A DNA stretch of 64,000 nt, taken from positions 496,001-560,000 of the forward strand of contig NZ_CP031423.1 of the NCBI RefSeq assembly GCF_003991875.1, written 5' to 3'. This document shows, in pieces, positions 1 through 8,807 of this stretch (positions are counted from its first letter, which is position 1; each line of letters starts with the position of its first letter). The stretch comes from Microbacterium lemovicicum. GTDB lineage: Bacteria; Actinomycetota; Actinomycetes; Actinomycetales; Microbacteriaceae. The position numbers were made by a program, and so were the translations under genes. Under the pieces are notes generated by a model that worked only from the letters and a program-made list of their open reading frames with translations, made no database searches and was not told the DNA's origin.

Positions 1-279
1 CCGGTCGAGACCGTCCTGTCGAACGAGCTGTCCATGCCGATCGAGGACCTCGACCTGTCGGTGCGCTCGTACAACTGCCTCAAGCGCGAGGGCATCAACA
101 CCGTCAGCGAGCTCGTGGCCCTCTCCGAGACGCAGCTCATGAACATCCGCAACTTCGGTCAGAAGTCGGTCGACGAGGTGCGCGACAAGCTCATCTCGCT
201 GGGCCTGTCGCTGAAGGACTCGGTCCCCGGGTTCGATGGCGCGCACTTCTACGGCGGCTACGACGACGAGACCGCCTGA
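1..279 (+). CDS. rpoA: RNA polymerase alpha subunit, C-terminal part (partial)
   Basis: The last 92 codons of the alpha subunit are visible; the gene enters from the left edge in frame with base 1. They cover the alpha C-terminal domain, which binds UP-element DNA and activators. The helix-hairpin-helix signature is seen in [16 protein letters not shown] and in [15 protein letters not shown]. The acidic tail ends in GGYDDETA, as is usual for actinobacterial alpha. rplQ follows 40 bases downstream, the normal order at the end of the alpha operon. Confidence 0.97.
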   Translation, partial: PVETVLSNELSMPIEDLDLSVRSYNCLKREGINTVSELVALSETQLMNIRNFGQKSVDEVRDKLISLGLSLKDSVPGFDGAHFYGGYDDETA

Positions 280-319
280 GCTTCGGCTTCCGACCTTTTA
301 GACACTGGAGTAACTGAGA

Positions 320-892
320 ATGCCTAAGCCCACCAAGGGTCCCCGCCTCGGCGGAGGTCCCGCCCACGAGCGCCTCATGCTGGCAAACCTCGCGGCAGCC
401 CTCTTCACCCACAAGGCGATCACGACGACCGAGACGAAGGCCAAGCGCGTTCGTCCCCTCGCCGAGCGTCTCGTGACCTTCGCGAAGCGCGGCGACCTGC
501 ACGCCCGCCGTCGCGTGCTCTCCGTCATCGGCGACAAGTCCGTCGTGCACGAGCTCTTCACCGAGATCGCGCCGCTGGTCGCCGACCGCGAGGGCGGCTA
601 CACGCGCATCACGAAGATCGGCAACCGCAAGGGCGACAACGCCCCCATGGCCCGCATCGAGCTCGTCCTCGAGCCCGTGTCGCCGAAGCCGAAGTCGGCG
701 AAGAAGTCCGCCGCCGCGTCCGCCGGATCCGCAGCGCCCGCCGCTGACGAGACCGTCGAGGCCGAGCCGGCCGCCGACGAGACCGTCGAGGCACCCGCCG
801 CCGACGAGACCGTCGCTGACGAGACCGCCGCCGACGAGGCTCCCGCTGCCGACGCCCCCGAGGCCGAGGCCGCGAAGGAGAAGTCCGAGTAA
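320..892 (+). CDS. rplQ: 50S ribosomal protein L17 with long acidic tail
   Basis: L17 lies near the peptide exit tunnel of the large subunit. The conserved core (starts [31 protein letters not shown]) occupies about residues 1-120 of 190. The rest is an Ala/Asp/Glu tail with repeated ADETV and AADE units, so the protein is about 60 residues longer than E. coli L17. Extended tails are common in actinobacterial L17. The ATG at 320 has a GGAG ribosome-binding site nine bases upstream, and the gene sits directly after rpoA. Confidence 0.97.
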   Translation: MPKPTKGPRLGGGPAHERLMLANLAAALFTHKAITTTETKAKRVRPLAERLVTFAKRGDLHARRRVLSVIGDKSVVHELFTEIAPLVADREGGYTRITKIGNRKGDNAPMARIELVLEPVSPKPKSAKKSAAASAGSAAPAADETVEAEPAADETVEAPAADETVADETAADEAPAADAPEAEAAKEKSE

Positions 893-909
893 CTCGGACA
901 CCCTGCGCA

Positions 910-949
910 CAGCGGAGCCCGCGACCCTTCGGGGTCGCGGGCTCCGCTG
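910..949 (+). terminator. Strong hairpin after rplQ
   Basis: A perfect 18-bp stem (910-927 with 932-949) closed by a TTCG tetraloop begins 18 bases after the rplQ stop. There is no clear U-tract, as is common for terminators in high-GC actinobacteria. It probably ends the rpoA-rplQ transcript. Confidence 0.8.
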
Positions 950-984
950 CGTGGTGCGTGCGCGTCACTCCACGTGCGGAATCG

Positions 985-1046
985 CGGAGATGTGCACGAT
1001 GACGGAGGCCGGTGGGCTGCGGCATCCGTCATCGTGCACATCTCCG
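985..1046. repeat. Intergenic inverted repeat, 22-base perfect arms
   Basis: Arms 985-1006 and 1025-1046 are exact reverse complements (core GATGTGCACGATGACGGA) separated by 18 bases. A looser relative lies at about 1197-1273, sharing GCATCCGTCAT and CATCTCCGTCATC blocks. Together they fill most of the 490-base gap between rplQ and truA, in which I see no gene. They look like a dispersed intergenic palindromic element, possibly also a terminator. Confidence 0.7.
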
Positions 1047-1374
1047 TCATCCTGCGTGTCTCCGCCGCGGTGGGCTGGCTGTGTGAGACGCAGGCCGAGT
1101 TGTGCGAAACCGCATGCTTCGTGAGCAAATGCGGGCGGATGCGGGCCATCGCGCAGCCGTGGCCCCCCACCTGGGCCCTCATTCCGCGCGCAGAAGTGCG
1201 GACATGTGCAGGATTGCGGATGCGGGGAGGCCGCAGCATCCGTCATTCTGCGCATCTCCGTCATCGTGCACGCGTCTGGAGGTCCCCCCGAAGTGAGCCC
1301 GCAGCCGCCCCCACCGTGAGCCCGCGACCGCTTCCGCGGCAGCCATCGCCGAGTGGGCGCGTCGCCGCCGCGGC

Positions 1375-1380
1375 TACGCT
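1375..1380 (+). promoter_or_regulatory. -10 element of leaderless truA promoter (TACGCT)
   Basis: TACGCT ends six bases before the GTG of truA, the spacing expected when transcription starts at the first base of the start codon. Confidence 0.6.
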
Positions 1381-1386
1381 GAAGTC

Positions 1387-2232
1387 GTGCGGATCCGTCT
1401 CGACATCGCCTACGACGGAACCCATTTCCGCGGCTGGGCCCGACAGCCCGGCCTGCGCACGGTGCAGGGCACGCTCGAGGACGGCCTCTCCCGTATCGTC
1501 GGCGGCTCCGTGCGGCTGGTCGTCGCGGGGCGGACGGATGCCGGGGTGCACGCCACCGGACAGGTCGCCCACGTCGACCTCGACGACGAGCAGAGCGACC
1601 GCGTCCTCGCCCGGAGGGGCCGGGACGGGGCATGCGATCCTGTCGAGACGCTCTCGCGACGGATGCAGGGCGTGCTGGGTGCGTACTCCGACGTCGCCGT
1701 CCTGCGCACGTCGCCCGCCCCCGCCGGCTTCGATGCCCGCTTCTCCGCCGTCTGGCGCCGGTACGCCTACCGGCTCGCCGACCAGGCGGCCGGATACGAC
1801 CCGCTCGAGCGCCACCGAACGACGACGGTGCGGGGCGAGCTGGACGTCGAGAGGATGGATGCCGCGGCCCGCTCCCTGCGCGGTCTCCACGACTTCGCCG
1901 CCTACTGCAAGCCCCGCGACGAGGCGACCACCATCCGCACGCTGCTCGAGTTCGACTGGCACCGCGACCCCGCGGGAGTGCTGGTGGCCCACGTGCGGGC
2001 GGACGCCTTCTGCCACAGCATGGTGCGCGCCCTCGTCGGCGCGTGCGTGGCCGTGGGGGAGGGGCGGCTCGATCCCGACGACCTGGTGGCGATCCGGGAC
2101 GCCGCGTCGCGCGTACCCGAGGTGAAGGTGCTGGCCGCGCGGGGACTCACCCTCGCCGAGGTCGGCTATCCCGCCGACGACCTGCTCGCCGATCGCGCGG
2201 AGCAGACGAGGAACCGGCGCGACAGCGAGTGA
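1387..2232 (+). CDS. truA: tRNA pseudouridine synthase A
   Basis: TruA converts uridines 38-40 of tRNA anticodon stems to pseudouridine. The 281-residue protein begins MRIRLDIAYDGTHFRGWARQ, typical of TruA, and carries the catalytic motif GRTDAGVHATG with nucleophile Asp51. The GTG at 1387 is preferred because the family N-terminus starts there and a TANNNT box lies six bases upstream. Location after rplQ matches many actinobacteria. Confidence 0.96.
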   Translation: MRIRLDIAYDGTHFRGWARQPGLRTVQGTLEDGLSRIVGGSVRLVVAGRTDAGVHATGQVAHVDLDDEQSDRVLARRGRDGACDPVETLSRRMQGVLGAYSDVAVLRTSPAPAGFDARFSAVWRRYAYRLADQAAGYDPLERHRTTTVRGELDVERMDAAARSLRGLHDFAAYCKPRDEATTIRTLLEFDWHRDPAGVLVAHVRADAFCHSMVRALVGACVAVGEGRLDPDDLVAIRDAASRVPEVKVLAARGLTLAEVGYPADDLLADRAEQTRNRRDSE

Positions 2233-2297
2233 CCGATCGCGCCGCGGGACACGCGCCGCGCATCTGTCAAGACATCGTGGCGCTCACCCGGGAGTCC

Positions 2298-2303
2298 TAG
2301 GCT
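2298..2303 (+). promoter_or_regulatory. -10 element (TAGGCT), probably leaderless
   Basis: TAGGCT ends seven bases before the GTG at 2311. Confidence 0.55.
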
Positions 2304-2310
2304 GGGATCC

Positions 2311-3018
2311 GTGAAGGTCATCTCGTACAACCTCCGCAAGCACCGCGCCGCGGTCGAGCTCGAGGAGCTCGTCGAACGGCACGGGGCCGATGTCCTGTGC
2401 GTCCAGGAATGCGACACGACGGACATCCCCGAGCGGATCGGCGGCTTAGTGCTCGCGGATTCGACCAACCGCAACCGCCTGGGCCTCGCCGTCTACTACC
2501 GCGAGAACACCTACCGGGCGGTCGAGGTCCGGGCGCTCGCGCTCAAGAAGTCGCTGCACGACTACGTGCTGAAGCCGGCGGAGGAGCGCCTTCTCGGCGT
2601 GCGCCTGCACGACATCGACCATGGCCGCGAAGTGATCGTCGCGTCGTTCCACGCCGCGCCCCTCACGGCGCTGAACTCCCTGCGGCGCCACCAGATCCGC
2701 ACGGCGCTGAACGAGCTGGCCGCCCTCGGCGAGGGTCTGCCCGCGCTGATGGTCGGCGACTACAACTACCCGGTCTTCAAGGAGAACCTCGGCCAGAAGG
2801 TGCGCGAGCAGGGCTACGAGCTGAGCCTGAGCGACGCCCGCACCTATACGCGCTACCGGTTCTTCCGCGGGCACTACGACTTCGCCACCTCGGTCGGGTT
2901 CACGATCGACCAGGTGCGCACGTTGCCGCAGGGCCTCAGCGACCACCTGCCGATCCTCGTGACGGCCCGTCTCCCCGGGGTGGCCGCCGCCGCGGACGTC
3001 GCGGGCAGCGCAGCCTGA
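2311..3018 (+). CDS. Endonuclease/exonuclease/phosphatase family hydrolase
   Basis: A 235-residue metal-dependent phosphoesterase of the DNase I-like EEP fold. Expected active-site residues are present: Asn7 in SYNLRKH, Glu33 in VQECD, Asp150/Asn152 in GDYNYP, and Asp211-His212 in SDHLPI. There is no signal peptide, so a cytoplasmic enzyme is likely. EEP members act on DNA, inositol phosphates or other phosphodiesters, and the sequence does not settle which. The GTG start follows a TAGGCT promoter box. Confidence 0.88.
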   Translation: MKVISYNLRKHRAAVELEELVERHGADVLCVQECDTTDIPERIGGLVLADSTNRNRLGLAVYYRENTYRAVEVRALALKKSLHDYVLKPAEERLLGVRLHDIDHGREVIVASFHAAPLTALNSLRRHQIRTALNELAALGEGLPALMVGDYNYPVFKENLGQKVREQGYELSLSDARTYTRYRFFRGHYDFATSVGFTIDQVRTLPQGLSDHLPILVTARLPGVAAAADVAGSAA

Positions 3019-3078
3019 TCCCCGCCGACGACCGACGCCCGAGGCGGACCTGCACAGCGGGCTCAGAGGCGGCCGACC

Positions 3079-3084
3079 TAGCGT
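3079..3084 (+). promoter_or_regulatory. -10 element (TAGCGT), probably leaderless
   Basis: TAGCGT ends seven bases before the ATG at 3092. A GAGGA also lies just before the ATG but sits too close for a standard ribosome-binding site. Confidence 0.5.
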
Positions 3085-3091
3085 CGAGGAT

Positions 3092-3835
3092 ATGACGCCG
3101 CCCCCGCACGAGCCGACTCAGCCGCCGCAGACGACCGCGCCGCCGCAGACACTCGGCGTCGTCGGCGACGAGACCTTCTCCGCGACGCTCGCCGAGATGC
3201 GCGCGCTGCGCGACGAGCTCCAGCGTTTCCTCCTCGAGTACCAGTTCGCGCTCAAGGAGGTGGAGACGAAGATCGCCATCCTCCGTGACGAGTTCCTGCA
3301 CATGCACGACTACAACCCGATCGAGCACGTCTCCAGCCGGGTGAAGTCGGCGGACAGTCTGGTGGAGAAGGTGACCAGGAAGGGCGTCGATCCGGACTTC
3401 CCCTCGATCCGTGCGCACATCCACGACGTCGCCGGCATCCGCATCACCGTCAGCTTCGTCGCCGACGCCTACCTGCTGTTCGATCTGCTCACGGCGCAGG
3501 ACGATGTGACCGTCCGAGAGGTGAAGGACTACATCGCCGAGCCGAAGGAGAACGGCTACAAGAGCCTGCACGTGATCATCGACGTGCCGGTGTTCCTCTC
3601 GACGGGGCGCGTGGACATCCCCGTCGAGGTGCAGTTCCGCACGATCGCCATGGACTTCTGGGCGAGCCTCGAGCACAAGATCTATTACAAGTTCGACCGG
3701 CAGGTGCCGGGCGACCTGCTCGGGAGCCTGAAGGATGCCGCGGACACGGCCGCCGAGCTCGACGAGCGGATGGAGCGGCTGCACCGGGAGGTGCGGGCAC
3801 CGGTTCCGGTGGCCGCCCGACAGCTCGACGTCTGA
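3092..3835 (+). CDS. Small alarmone synthetase (RelA/SpoT-domain GTP pyrophosphokinase)
   Basis: A single-domain (p)ppGpp synthetase of 247 residues, transferring pyrophosphate from ATP to GDP/GTP. The synthetase signature is seen in HVSSRVKSADSLVEK (Arg83, Lys85), HDVAGIRI (Asp112), EPKENGYKSLH and PVEVQFRT (Glu179, Gln181). There is no HD hydrolase domain and no TGS/ACT tail, so it is a RelP/RelQ-type small synthetase and not the long Rel enzyme. The first 22 residues are a Pro/Thr/Gln-rich disordered leader. It is transcribed alone. Confidence 0.92.
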   Translation: MTPPPHEPTQPPQTTAPPQTLGVVGDETFSATLAEMRALRDELQRFLLEYQFALKEVETKIAILRDEFLHMHDYNPIEHVSSRVKSADSLVEKVTRKGVDPDFPSIRAHIHDVAGIRITVSFVADAYLLFDLLTAQDDVTVREVKDYIAEPKENGYKSLHVIIDVPVFLSTGRVDIPVEVQFRTIAMDFWASLEHKIYYKFDRQVPGDLLGSLKDAADTAAELDERMERLHREVRAPVPVAARQLDV

Positions 3836-3951
3836 GTGGGCGGCGACATCCGGCGACACTCCGGACGCCATTGCGCGACAGGCATCGCCCCACGTCGCGC
3901 CGACCACCCCATCAGGGCCCCGGACCAGCGGAGAGGGCCATCGCACCGTCC

Positions 3952-3957
3952 TAGGCT
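3952..3957 (+). promoter_or_regulatory. -10 element (TAGGCT) of the lipoprotein gene
   Basis: TAGGCT lies 51 bases before the chosen ATG at 4009, which would give a leader of about 44 bases containing a GGGAGGC ribosome-binding site. Confidence 0.45.
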
Positions 3958-4008
3958 GTGCCTGATCGGCGCTCGCGGGATGCGCCCGACCGCACCGGGA
4001 GGCGCACC

Positions 4009-4632
4009 ATGGCTCGTACTGTCCGCCGCACATCGGTGCTCGGCGCCGTGGTCGTCGCCACAGCCCTCGCGCTCGCCGGCTGCAGCACCCCGCCGTGGCT
4101 CGAGCCCGGCGCGTCCTCCTCCGCCGAGCCCGATCCCAGCGCCAGCGCCAGCGCCACCGCGACCGAGGCGCCTCAGCCGACGCCGAACGACCTGTCCACC
4201 GGCGCCACCGCGCGCAGCCTGACCGCCGGTCCGCTCGGCATCTCGTTGAACTACTGGTCGAGCCTCGCCATGGACAAGTGGACGCCGGGCGTCCTCAAGC
4301 CCGTCAGCCTCTCGCTCATCAGTTCGATCACCCCGAACGACGGCCAGAAGGTCTACCTGCAGCGCGCCACGATGACCGCCACCCCCGGCTCCGCGACGGA
4401 GACGTTCGATCCGCTGACCGCGCAGGTCGACGCGGCGACCACCTCGCCCGGCTATCTCGTGCTCGATCCGTACAGCTACTCGCAGACCTTCACGGTGGGG
4501 CCGACCCCTGAGGGGGCCACCTTCGTCACGCTCGAGTTCTCCTACGAGTTCCTCGTGCAGACGACGCCGACCTCCACCGACTACGCCAAGCAGACCGCCA
4601 CCGACACCCTCACGGTCGCCGTCACGCCGTAG
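4009..4632 (+). CDS. Putative lipoprotein of unknown function
   Basis: A 207-residue protein with an n-region RTVRR, hydrophobic core and lipobox LALAGC, so lipid-anchored at Cys25 on the outer face of the membrane. A Ser/Ala/Pro/Thr linker (about 30-60) leads to a domain rich in Thr and aromatic residues that I do not recognise. The start at 4009 is chosen over an in-frame upstream ATG (3958) because of the GGGAGGC site and the proper signal-peptide length. Its end overlaps the convergent gene by 11 bases. Confidence 0.8.
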   Translation: MARTVRRTSVLGAVVVATALALAGCSTPPWLEPGASSSAEPDPSASASATATEAPQPTPNDLSTGATARSLTAGPLGISLNYWSSLAMDKWTPGVLKPVSLSLISSITPNDGQKVYLQRATMTATPGSATETFDPLTAQVDAATTSPGYLVLDPYSYSQTFTVGPTPEGATFVTLEFSYEFLVQTTPTSTDYAKQTATDTLTVAVTP

Positions 4633-5806
4633 CGGGTGCCGGGCCGACCCGCACCCAGCGGTCGCCTCCCTGCTGCTGCGCCTCGTGGACGGCTGCGGCG
4701 GCGCGGACCGCGAGATCGGCGTAGCCGTCCGACACCGGATCGACGGCGATGACGCCGGCGCTCGCGGTGATGCCGAGGGCCACGGGAGCGCCGTCCTCAC
4801 CCGCGGACGTTTCGTTGAGCACGGTCCGAACGAGCGCGCGCACGGCCGCGAACGACTGCGACACGAGCACCGTCACGTGCCCCGGCGCCACGCGGCAGAT
4901 GTCGGCGTCGGCCGGGAAGGTGGCGGACACGATGCGTTCGAAGCGGGCGACGGTCGAGGCGTGGGCGGCCTCACCCGTGGCATCGCGGAGATCTTCGTCG
5001 TCGTCGAGTCGGATGTCGATGAAGGACCACGTCTGCTCGTGGCGGATGGCGGCGCGCCGGAGCCGCTCCTGCGCGAGGGTTCGCATGACCGGAACGGGAA
5101 GCAGCGTGTCGAGAGCCTTGAGGACGTCGCTCGCGCCGGCTCGTCGGTCGGCGATGAACAGCAGGCTGACAGTCGCGCAGATGACGTAGACGGTCATGAT
5201 CATCACGAAGGCGCGGACGAAGAGGACCTCGGATGCCGCGCTCGTGCCGGCGGCGCTTCCGGCGAGCCCCACTGTCGCAACCAGGAGGATGGCGCACGAG
5301 GCGACGACGAGCGGGAGGCTGTGACGAGAGGCGCGGGCGCCGTCGCGGATGGACTCGATCGCGCCCGGGGCCGCGCCCAGAGCCGCCCCGAGGACGAACA
5401 CCCGGAAGACCAGTGAGCCGTAGGGACCTTCTGTCGTGGCGAGCAGGGCGAGGAAGGACCCGACCGACTGCACCAACCCGATCCAGGCGTGGGGGCGCAG
5501 CCGTGCCGTCGCGCGCAGCCCGGACCACACCAGTGCCGGTACGCCGCACAGCAGACCGAACGACACCGGGTGACGAAGGACGTCGATGCCCAGGGCGACC
5601 GAGGCGAGCGACCCGTATGAGCCGAGGAGCGCGAGGATCATCGCGAGTGTCCAGATCAGCGTCGCCCTGCTCGGCCGCGCCAGCAGGCCCATCCAGATCA
5701 TGAGTGCGACGCACACCGTCACGACGGTGGTCTGGCCGATGATGAGCCCGTTCGGGGGAGCGACGGCCGCGACCTCGCCCACGCCGGCGAGGATCTCAGG
5801 AGACAC
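4622..5806 (-). CDS. Multipass membrane protein with degenerate GGDEF-like domain (B)
   Basis: A 394-residue protein with about seven transmembrane segments (residues 20-225) and a cytoplasmic C-terminus resembling a GGDEF/cyclase fold: ARFERIVSATF, an ALGITASAGVIAV strand and a YADLAVRAAAAVHEAQQQGG helix. The GGDEF/GGEEF catalytic loop is absent, so it is probably a sensor or binding pseudo-cyclase. The GTG start has a strong AAGGAGG site and overlaps the 3' end of the upstream kinase gene by 11 bases. Last gene of a three-gene minus-strand operon. Confidence 0.7.
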   Translation of the reverse strand: MSPEILAGVGEVAAVAPPNGLIIGQTTVVTVCVALMIWMGLLARPSRATLIWTLAMILALLGSYGSLASVALGIDVLRHPVSFGLLCGVPALVWSGLRATARLRPHAWIGLVQSVGSFLALLATTEGPYGSLVFRVFVLGAALGAAPGAIESIRDGARASRHSLPLVVASCAILLVATVGLAGSAAGTSAASEVLFVRAFVMIMTVYVICATVSLLFIADRRAGASDVLKALDTLLPVPVMRTLAQERLRRAAIRHEQTWSFIDIRLDDDEDLRDATGEAAHASTVARFERIVSATFPADADICRVAPGHVTVLVSQSFAAVRALVRTVLNETSAGEDGAPVALGITASAGVIAVDPVSDGYADLAVRAAAAVHEAQQQGGDRWVRVGPAPATA

Positions 5807-7535
5807 GTCGTCCTCCTTCCGCCGACGCGCCGGCGCCGAGCCCGGGCGGGAAGGCGCCGGCCTCGTCGGCTGCCGGAGAGTCGTCGAGCGGAATCTGCAC
5901 CGTCACCGTCGTGCCGCGGCCCGGCGAGCTCTCCACCACGACGGTGCCGCCGTGCTGAGTCACGAGCGATTGCACGATGCCCATGCCGAGGCCCGTTCCG
6001 ACGATGGTGCTCTGCTCGGCGGCGGCGGAGCGGAAGTACGGCTCGAACACGCGCGCCACCTCGTCCTGCTCCATGCCGATGCCGGTATCGGTGATGCGCA
6101 GGACAGCGGACGGTGGCGGGGATGTTCCCGCCTGGCCGGTGGGCGTCTCGGAGATATGGACGTCCACGAGCACGCGCCCGCCCTTCGGCGTGTACTTGAT
6201 CGCGTTGCTGAGGAGGTTGTCGCCGACCTGCCGGAGGCGGAAGGCGTCGCCCCGGACGATGACGCCCTCCGATGGGGCGAAGTCGACGACGACACCGGCA
6301 CCCAGCGCGGTCGGGGCCAGCGATTCCACCGACTCCGCCACGACCGCGGCGAGGTCCGTGCTCGTGACCGCCGACTCGGTCATGCGGGCCTGCCGGCCGG
6401 ACTGGAGGATCTGGTTCGCGAGTCTCATCATCCGCTCGGCCGCGGAGTTGATCGCCTCGATGCGCTCGCGCACCTTCGGGTCGAGCGACTCGTCCTCCAG
6501 GACGAGGTCGGAGTATCCCAGGACCGTGGTCAGGGGATTGCGCAGTTCGTGCGAGACCCGGGTCGCGAGGCTGTCGCGTGCGCGCTCCGCGCTGACCATG
6601 GGGGTGATGTCGTGCACGACGAGGAGCGATTCGCCGGCAGCGAGGTCGTGGTCGTCGGGAAGGCGGAGCGCCGTCTGCGACAGGGCGCGCCACGACCCGT
6701 CGGCGGTGAACAGCCAGGTGCGGAGGTCTTCGAACTGCTCGCCCGCCCGGGAGCGCACGAGCGGCCGGTCGGCGCGCGCGAGGGGTCGCCCCTGATAGTC
6801 GTCGTATTCGACGGAGCGGGCGACGAGCTGGGGATCCAGCGGCGCCACGTCGTACAGCTCGCGGTAGGTGAGGTTCGCCTCGACGATGTCACCGTCCGCA
6901 GACAGGCGCACCACACCGACGTCGACGGAGCCGAGGACGCGCGACACCTCGCGCTCCTGACGCTTCGAGCGGCCGAGCGTCTCGGAGAGTCTGTTCGCCT
7001 CGCGTCTCAGCAGCCGCTTGAACGCCCGGGTCTGACGCGAGGCGGTGTGCGTGCTGATGGCGATGAAGGTGAGTGAGAGCGTCACCACGACGAGGCGCAG
7101 TGTTCCGGCGGCGTTCTCCTCGCGCTGCGCCTCCTCGATGAGCACCATCACACCGATGCCGCTGAGCCCGATCCCCGTCGCCCACAGCGGGAAGTACGTC
7201 GCGATCCAGATCACCGGGAACACCCAGAGGAAGGCGAAGTCGACCGTGGTCTCCCGGGTCATGATGCCGACCGCGAGGATGTCCAGGAACGGGATGCTGA
7301 GCACGGTCACCGGCGGGAACCGCTGCCACGGCACGGCGAGGGCCACGCCCGTGAGCACGACGACGAGCGAGACGCCGACGGTGAACGTCCAGAGATCGAC
7401 GGTCTCGGGAGACACGGATTGCACGAGGAGGACGACCACCACGACGACGATCGCGAGCAGGAGCTGCGACAGCCAGATGGACGTGGTCCTCGTGGCGATC
7501 GGGTGGGTGGAGGTGTCGGTGTCGGGCACGGTCAC
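5796..7535 (-). CDS. Membrane sensor histidine kinase with PAS domain
   Basis: A 579-residue kinase. Roughly six transmembrane helices (22-166) precede a PAS-like region (195-315). The HisKA box is SHELRNPLT with phosphoacceptor His329, and the ATPase domain shows DNLLSNAIKYTPKGG plus DTGIGM and GTGLGMGI. The GTG start overlaps the stop of the upstream gene in a GTGA junction, and its own stop overlaps the next gene, so the three proteins are co-produced. The OmpR-type regulator at 10351-11322 is the obvious candidate partner. The stimulus is unknown. Confidence 0.9.
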   Translation of the reverse strand: MTVPDTDTSTHPIATRTTSIWLSQLLLAIVVVVVVLLVQSVSPETVDLWTFTVGVSLVVVLTGVALAVPWQRFPPVTVLSIPFLDILAVGIMTRETTVDFAFLWVFPVIWIATYFPLWATGIGLSGIGVMVLIEEAQREENAAGTLRLVVVTLSLTFIAISTHTASRQTRAFKRLLRREANRLSETLGRSKRQEREVSRVLGSVDVGVVRLSADGDIVEANLTYRELYDVAPLDPQLVARSVEYDDYQGRPLARADRPLVRSRAGEQFEDLRTWLFTADGSWRALSQTALRLPDDHDLAAGESLLVVHDITPMVSAERARDSLATRVSHELRNPLTTVLGYSDLVLEDESLDPKVRERIEAINSAAERMMRLANQILQSGRQARMTESAVTSTDLAAVVAESVESLAPTALGAGVVVDFAPSEGVIVRGDAFRLRQVGDNLLSNAIKYTPKGGRVLVDVHISETPTGQAGTSPPPSAVLRITDTGIGMEQDEVARVFEPYFRSAAAEQSTIVGTGLGMGIVQSLVTQHGGTVVVESSPGRGTTVTVQIPLDDSPAADEAGAFPPGLGAGASAEGGRRVS

Positions 7536-8608
7536 ATCCCTTCGAAGGACGCCGCGCGGCGTGCCGTGGTGCGGGCGGCGCGGGCGAAGCGGCGTAGGTC
7601 GGCGGACTCCGTGATGTCGAGCACTTCGATCTTCACCTCGGGAGGATCCGTCGGCCCGGCCGGGGGCAGCATCCGCTCGTATGCGGTCTGCAGTCGCTCG
7701 CGGATGGCGTCGGTGTCGGCGCCGGAGCCGAAGCGCAGCGATACCAGGACGCCTGCGGTGACCTCGCCGACCACGCTTCCGGTGGGCATGGACGCGGTCG
7801 TGGCCCGGGAGAGGGCGGACGAGACGCTGTGCGCCCATGCGCGTCCGAAGGCGGTGCGGTGGAGGGCGAGATCGGGCACCGTCACCGACAGGGCCGACAC
7901 CTCCCCGCGCTGCTGCAGCAGCGCGTCGACCCAGTCCGCGAGCGTGTCGGCGTTCACGGTGTCCTTCTCATCGATGCCCGACTCGCTGCGGATGAGCATC
8001 ACCGTGCCGACGGCGGTCACCCCGACGGCCAGCGCCGACACCAGCGAACTCGGCCCCGACGAGAGGTAGAGCTGGACCTCGGGCGCATCCGGGCCGAGGA
8101 GCAGCGGGCCCACGAGGCGAGCCAGGGCGTACACGCCGTAGATCCCGCACGTGATGCCGATCAGTCGCGCGCCGAGGGCGGGAAGCGGGCCGCGCGCGCA
8201 GGTCCACACGGTGGCCGCGCAGAAGGCCGCCAGAGTCACCAGCTTCACAGCCTGGCCCGCCTCGGCGGAGACGACCAGCGTGGTCAGGCCCACCCCCACC
8301 GAGACGATGAGGAAGACGGTCGCGTGGTGCCGGCGGCCGGCGGCGCGTCGCACTCCTGCGGCCAGCAGGCCCACCGCGAGGGGCATGGAGATGTCGCCGA
8401 TGACGAGGGGGATGAGCTTGTCGGCTTCGTCGCCCGCGAGCGCGTACGCGAGGGTGGAGAGCGTCGCACAGCAGGCGGCGAGTACGGCGAAGTTCGACAG
8501 CGTCAGCCAGCTCTGCTGGTCACCGCCGCGGCGTCGCTCCGCGATGATCGCCACTCCCACCGCGACGCAGCAGACGATCGTCAACGTGACGGTGTACAGC
8601 GTGACCAT
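7532..8608 (-). CDS. Multipass membrane protein with GGDEF-like C-terminus (A)
   Basis: A 358-residue protein with about seven N-terminal membrane helices (3-220) and a cytoplasmic region (250-358) containing VSALSVTVPDLALHRTAFG and GEVTAGVLVSLRF. Its layout mirrors the protein encoded at 4622-5806, and the soluble part looks like an even more eroded GGDEF fold; this is inference from layout. The ATG at 8608 is chosen for an AGGAG site and the start of the first helix; the open frame extends upstream to 8818. First gene of the operon with the histidine kinase. Confidence 0.65.
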   Translation of the reverse strand: MVTLYTVTLTIVCCVAVGVAIIAERRRGGDQQSWLTLSNFAVLAACCATLSTLAYALAGDEADKLIPLVIGDISMPLAVGLLAAGVRRAAGRRHHATVFLIVSVGVGLTTLVVSAEAGQAVKLVTLAAFCAATVWTCARGPLPALGARLIGITCGIYGVYALARLVGPLLLGPDAPEVQLYLSSGPSSLVSALAVGVTAVGTVMLIRSESGIDEKDTVNADTLADWVDALLQQRGEVSALSVTVPDLALHRTAFGRAWAHSVSSALSRATTASMPTGSVVGEVTAGVLVSLRFGSGADTDAIRERLQTAYERMLPPAGPTDPPEVKIEVLDITESADLRRFARAARTTARRAASFEGM

Positions 8609-8807
8609 CGGCCGCTCCTGCACGTCGGTCGGGCCTCGGACCCGCGCGTTGCGCGAATCTTGCGGATTCGTTGAGTTCATCTCCGCCAAGCAGGGGTGCT
8701 TTGCGGAGGTCAGCATACCAAGCTGGGTGTTACCGGCCAGGGAGCGGATTCGACGCCCGAAGGCCGACGGGGACTCCCCCCGGGACCCCGCTGACGAAAG
8801 CCGAGAA

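Noticed and set aside
8609..8807. Cyclic-di-GMP or other riboswitch before the GT2 gene
   Set aside because: The gap has GC-rich hairpin potential and an AAAG near the start, but I could not match a known riboswitch core. A covariance-model search would be decisive.
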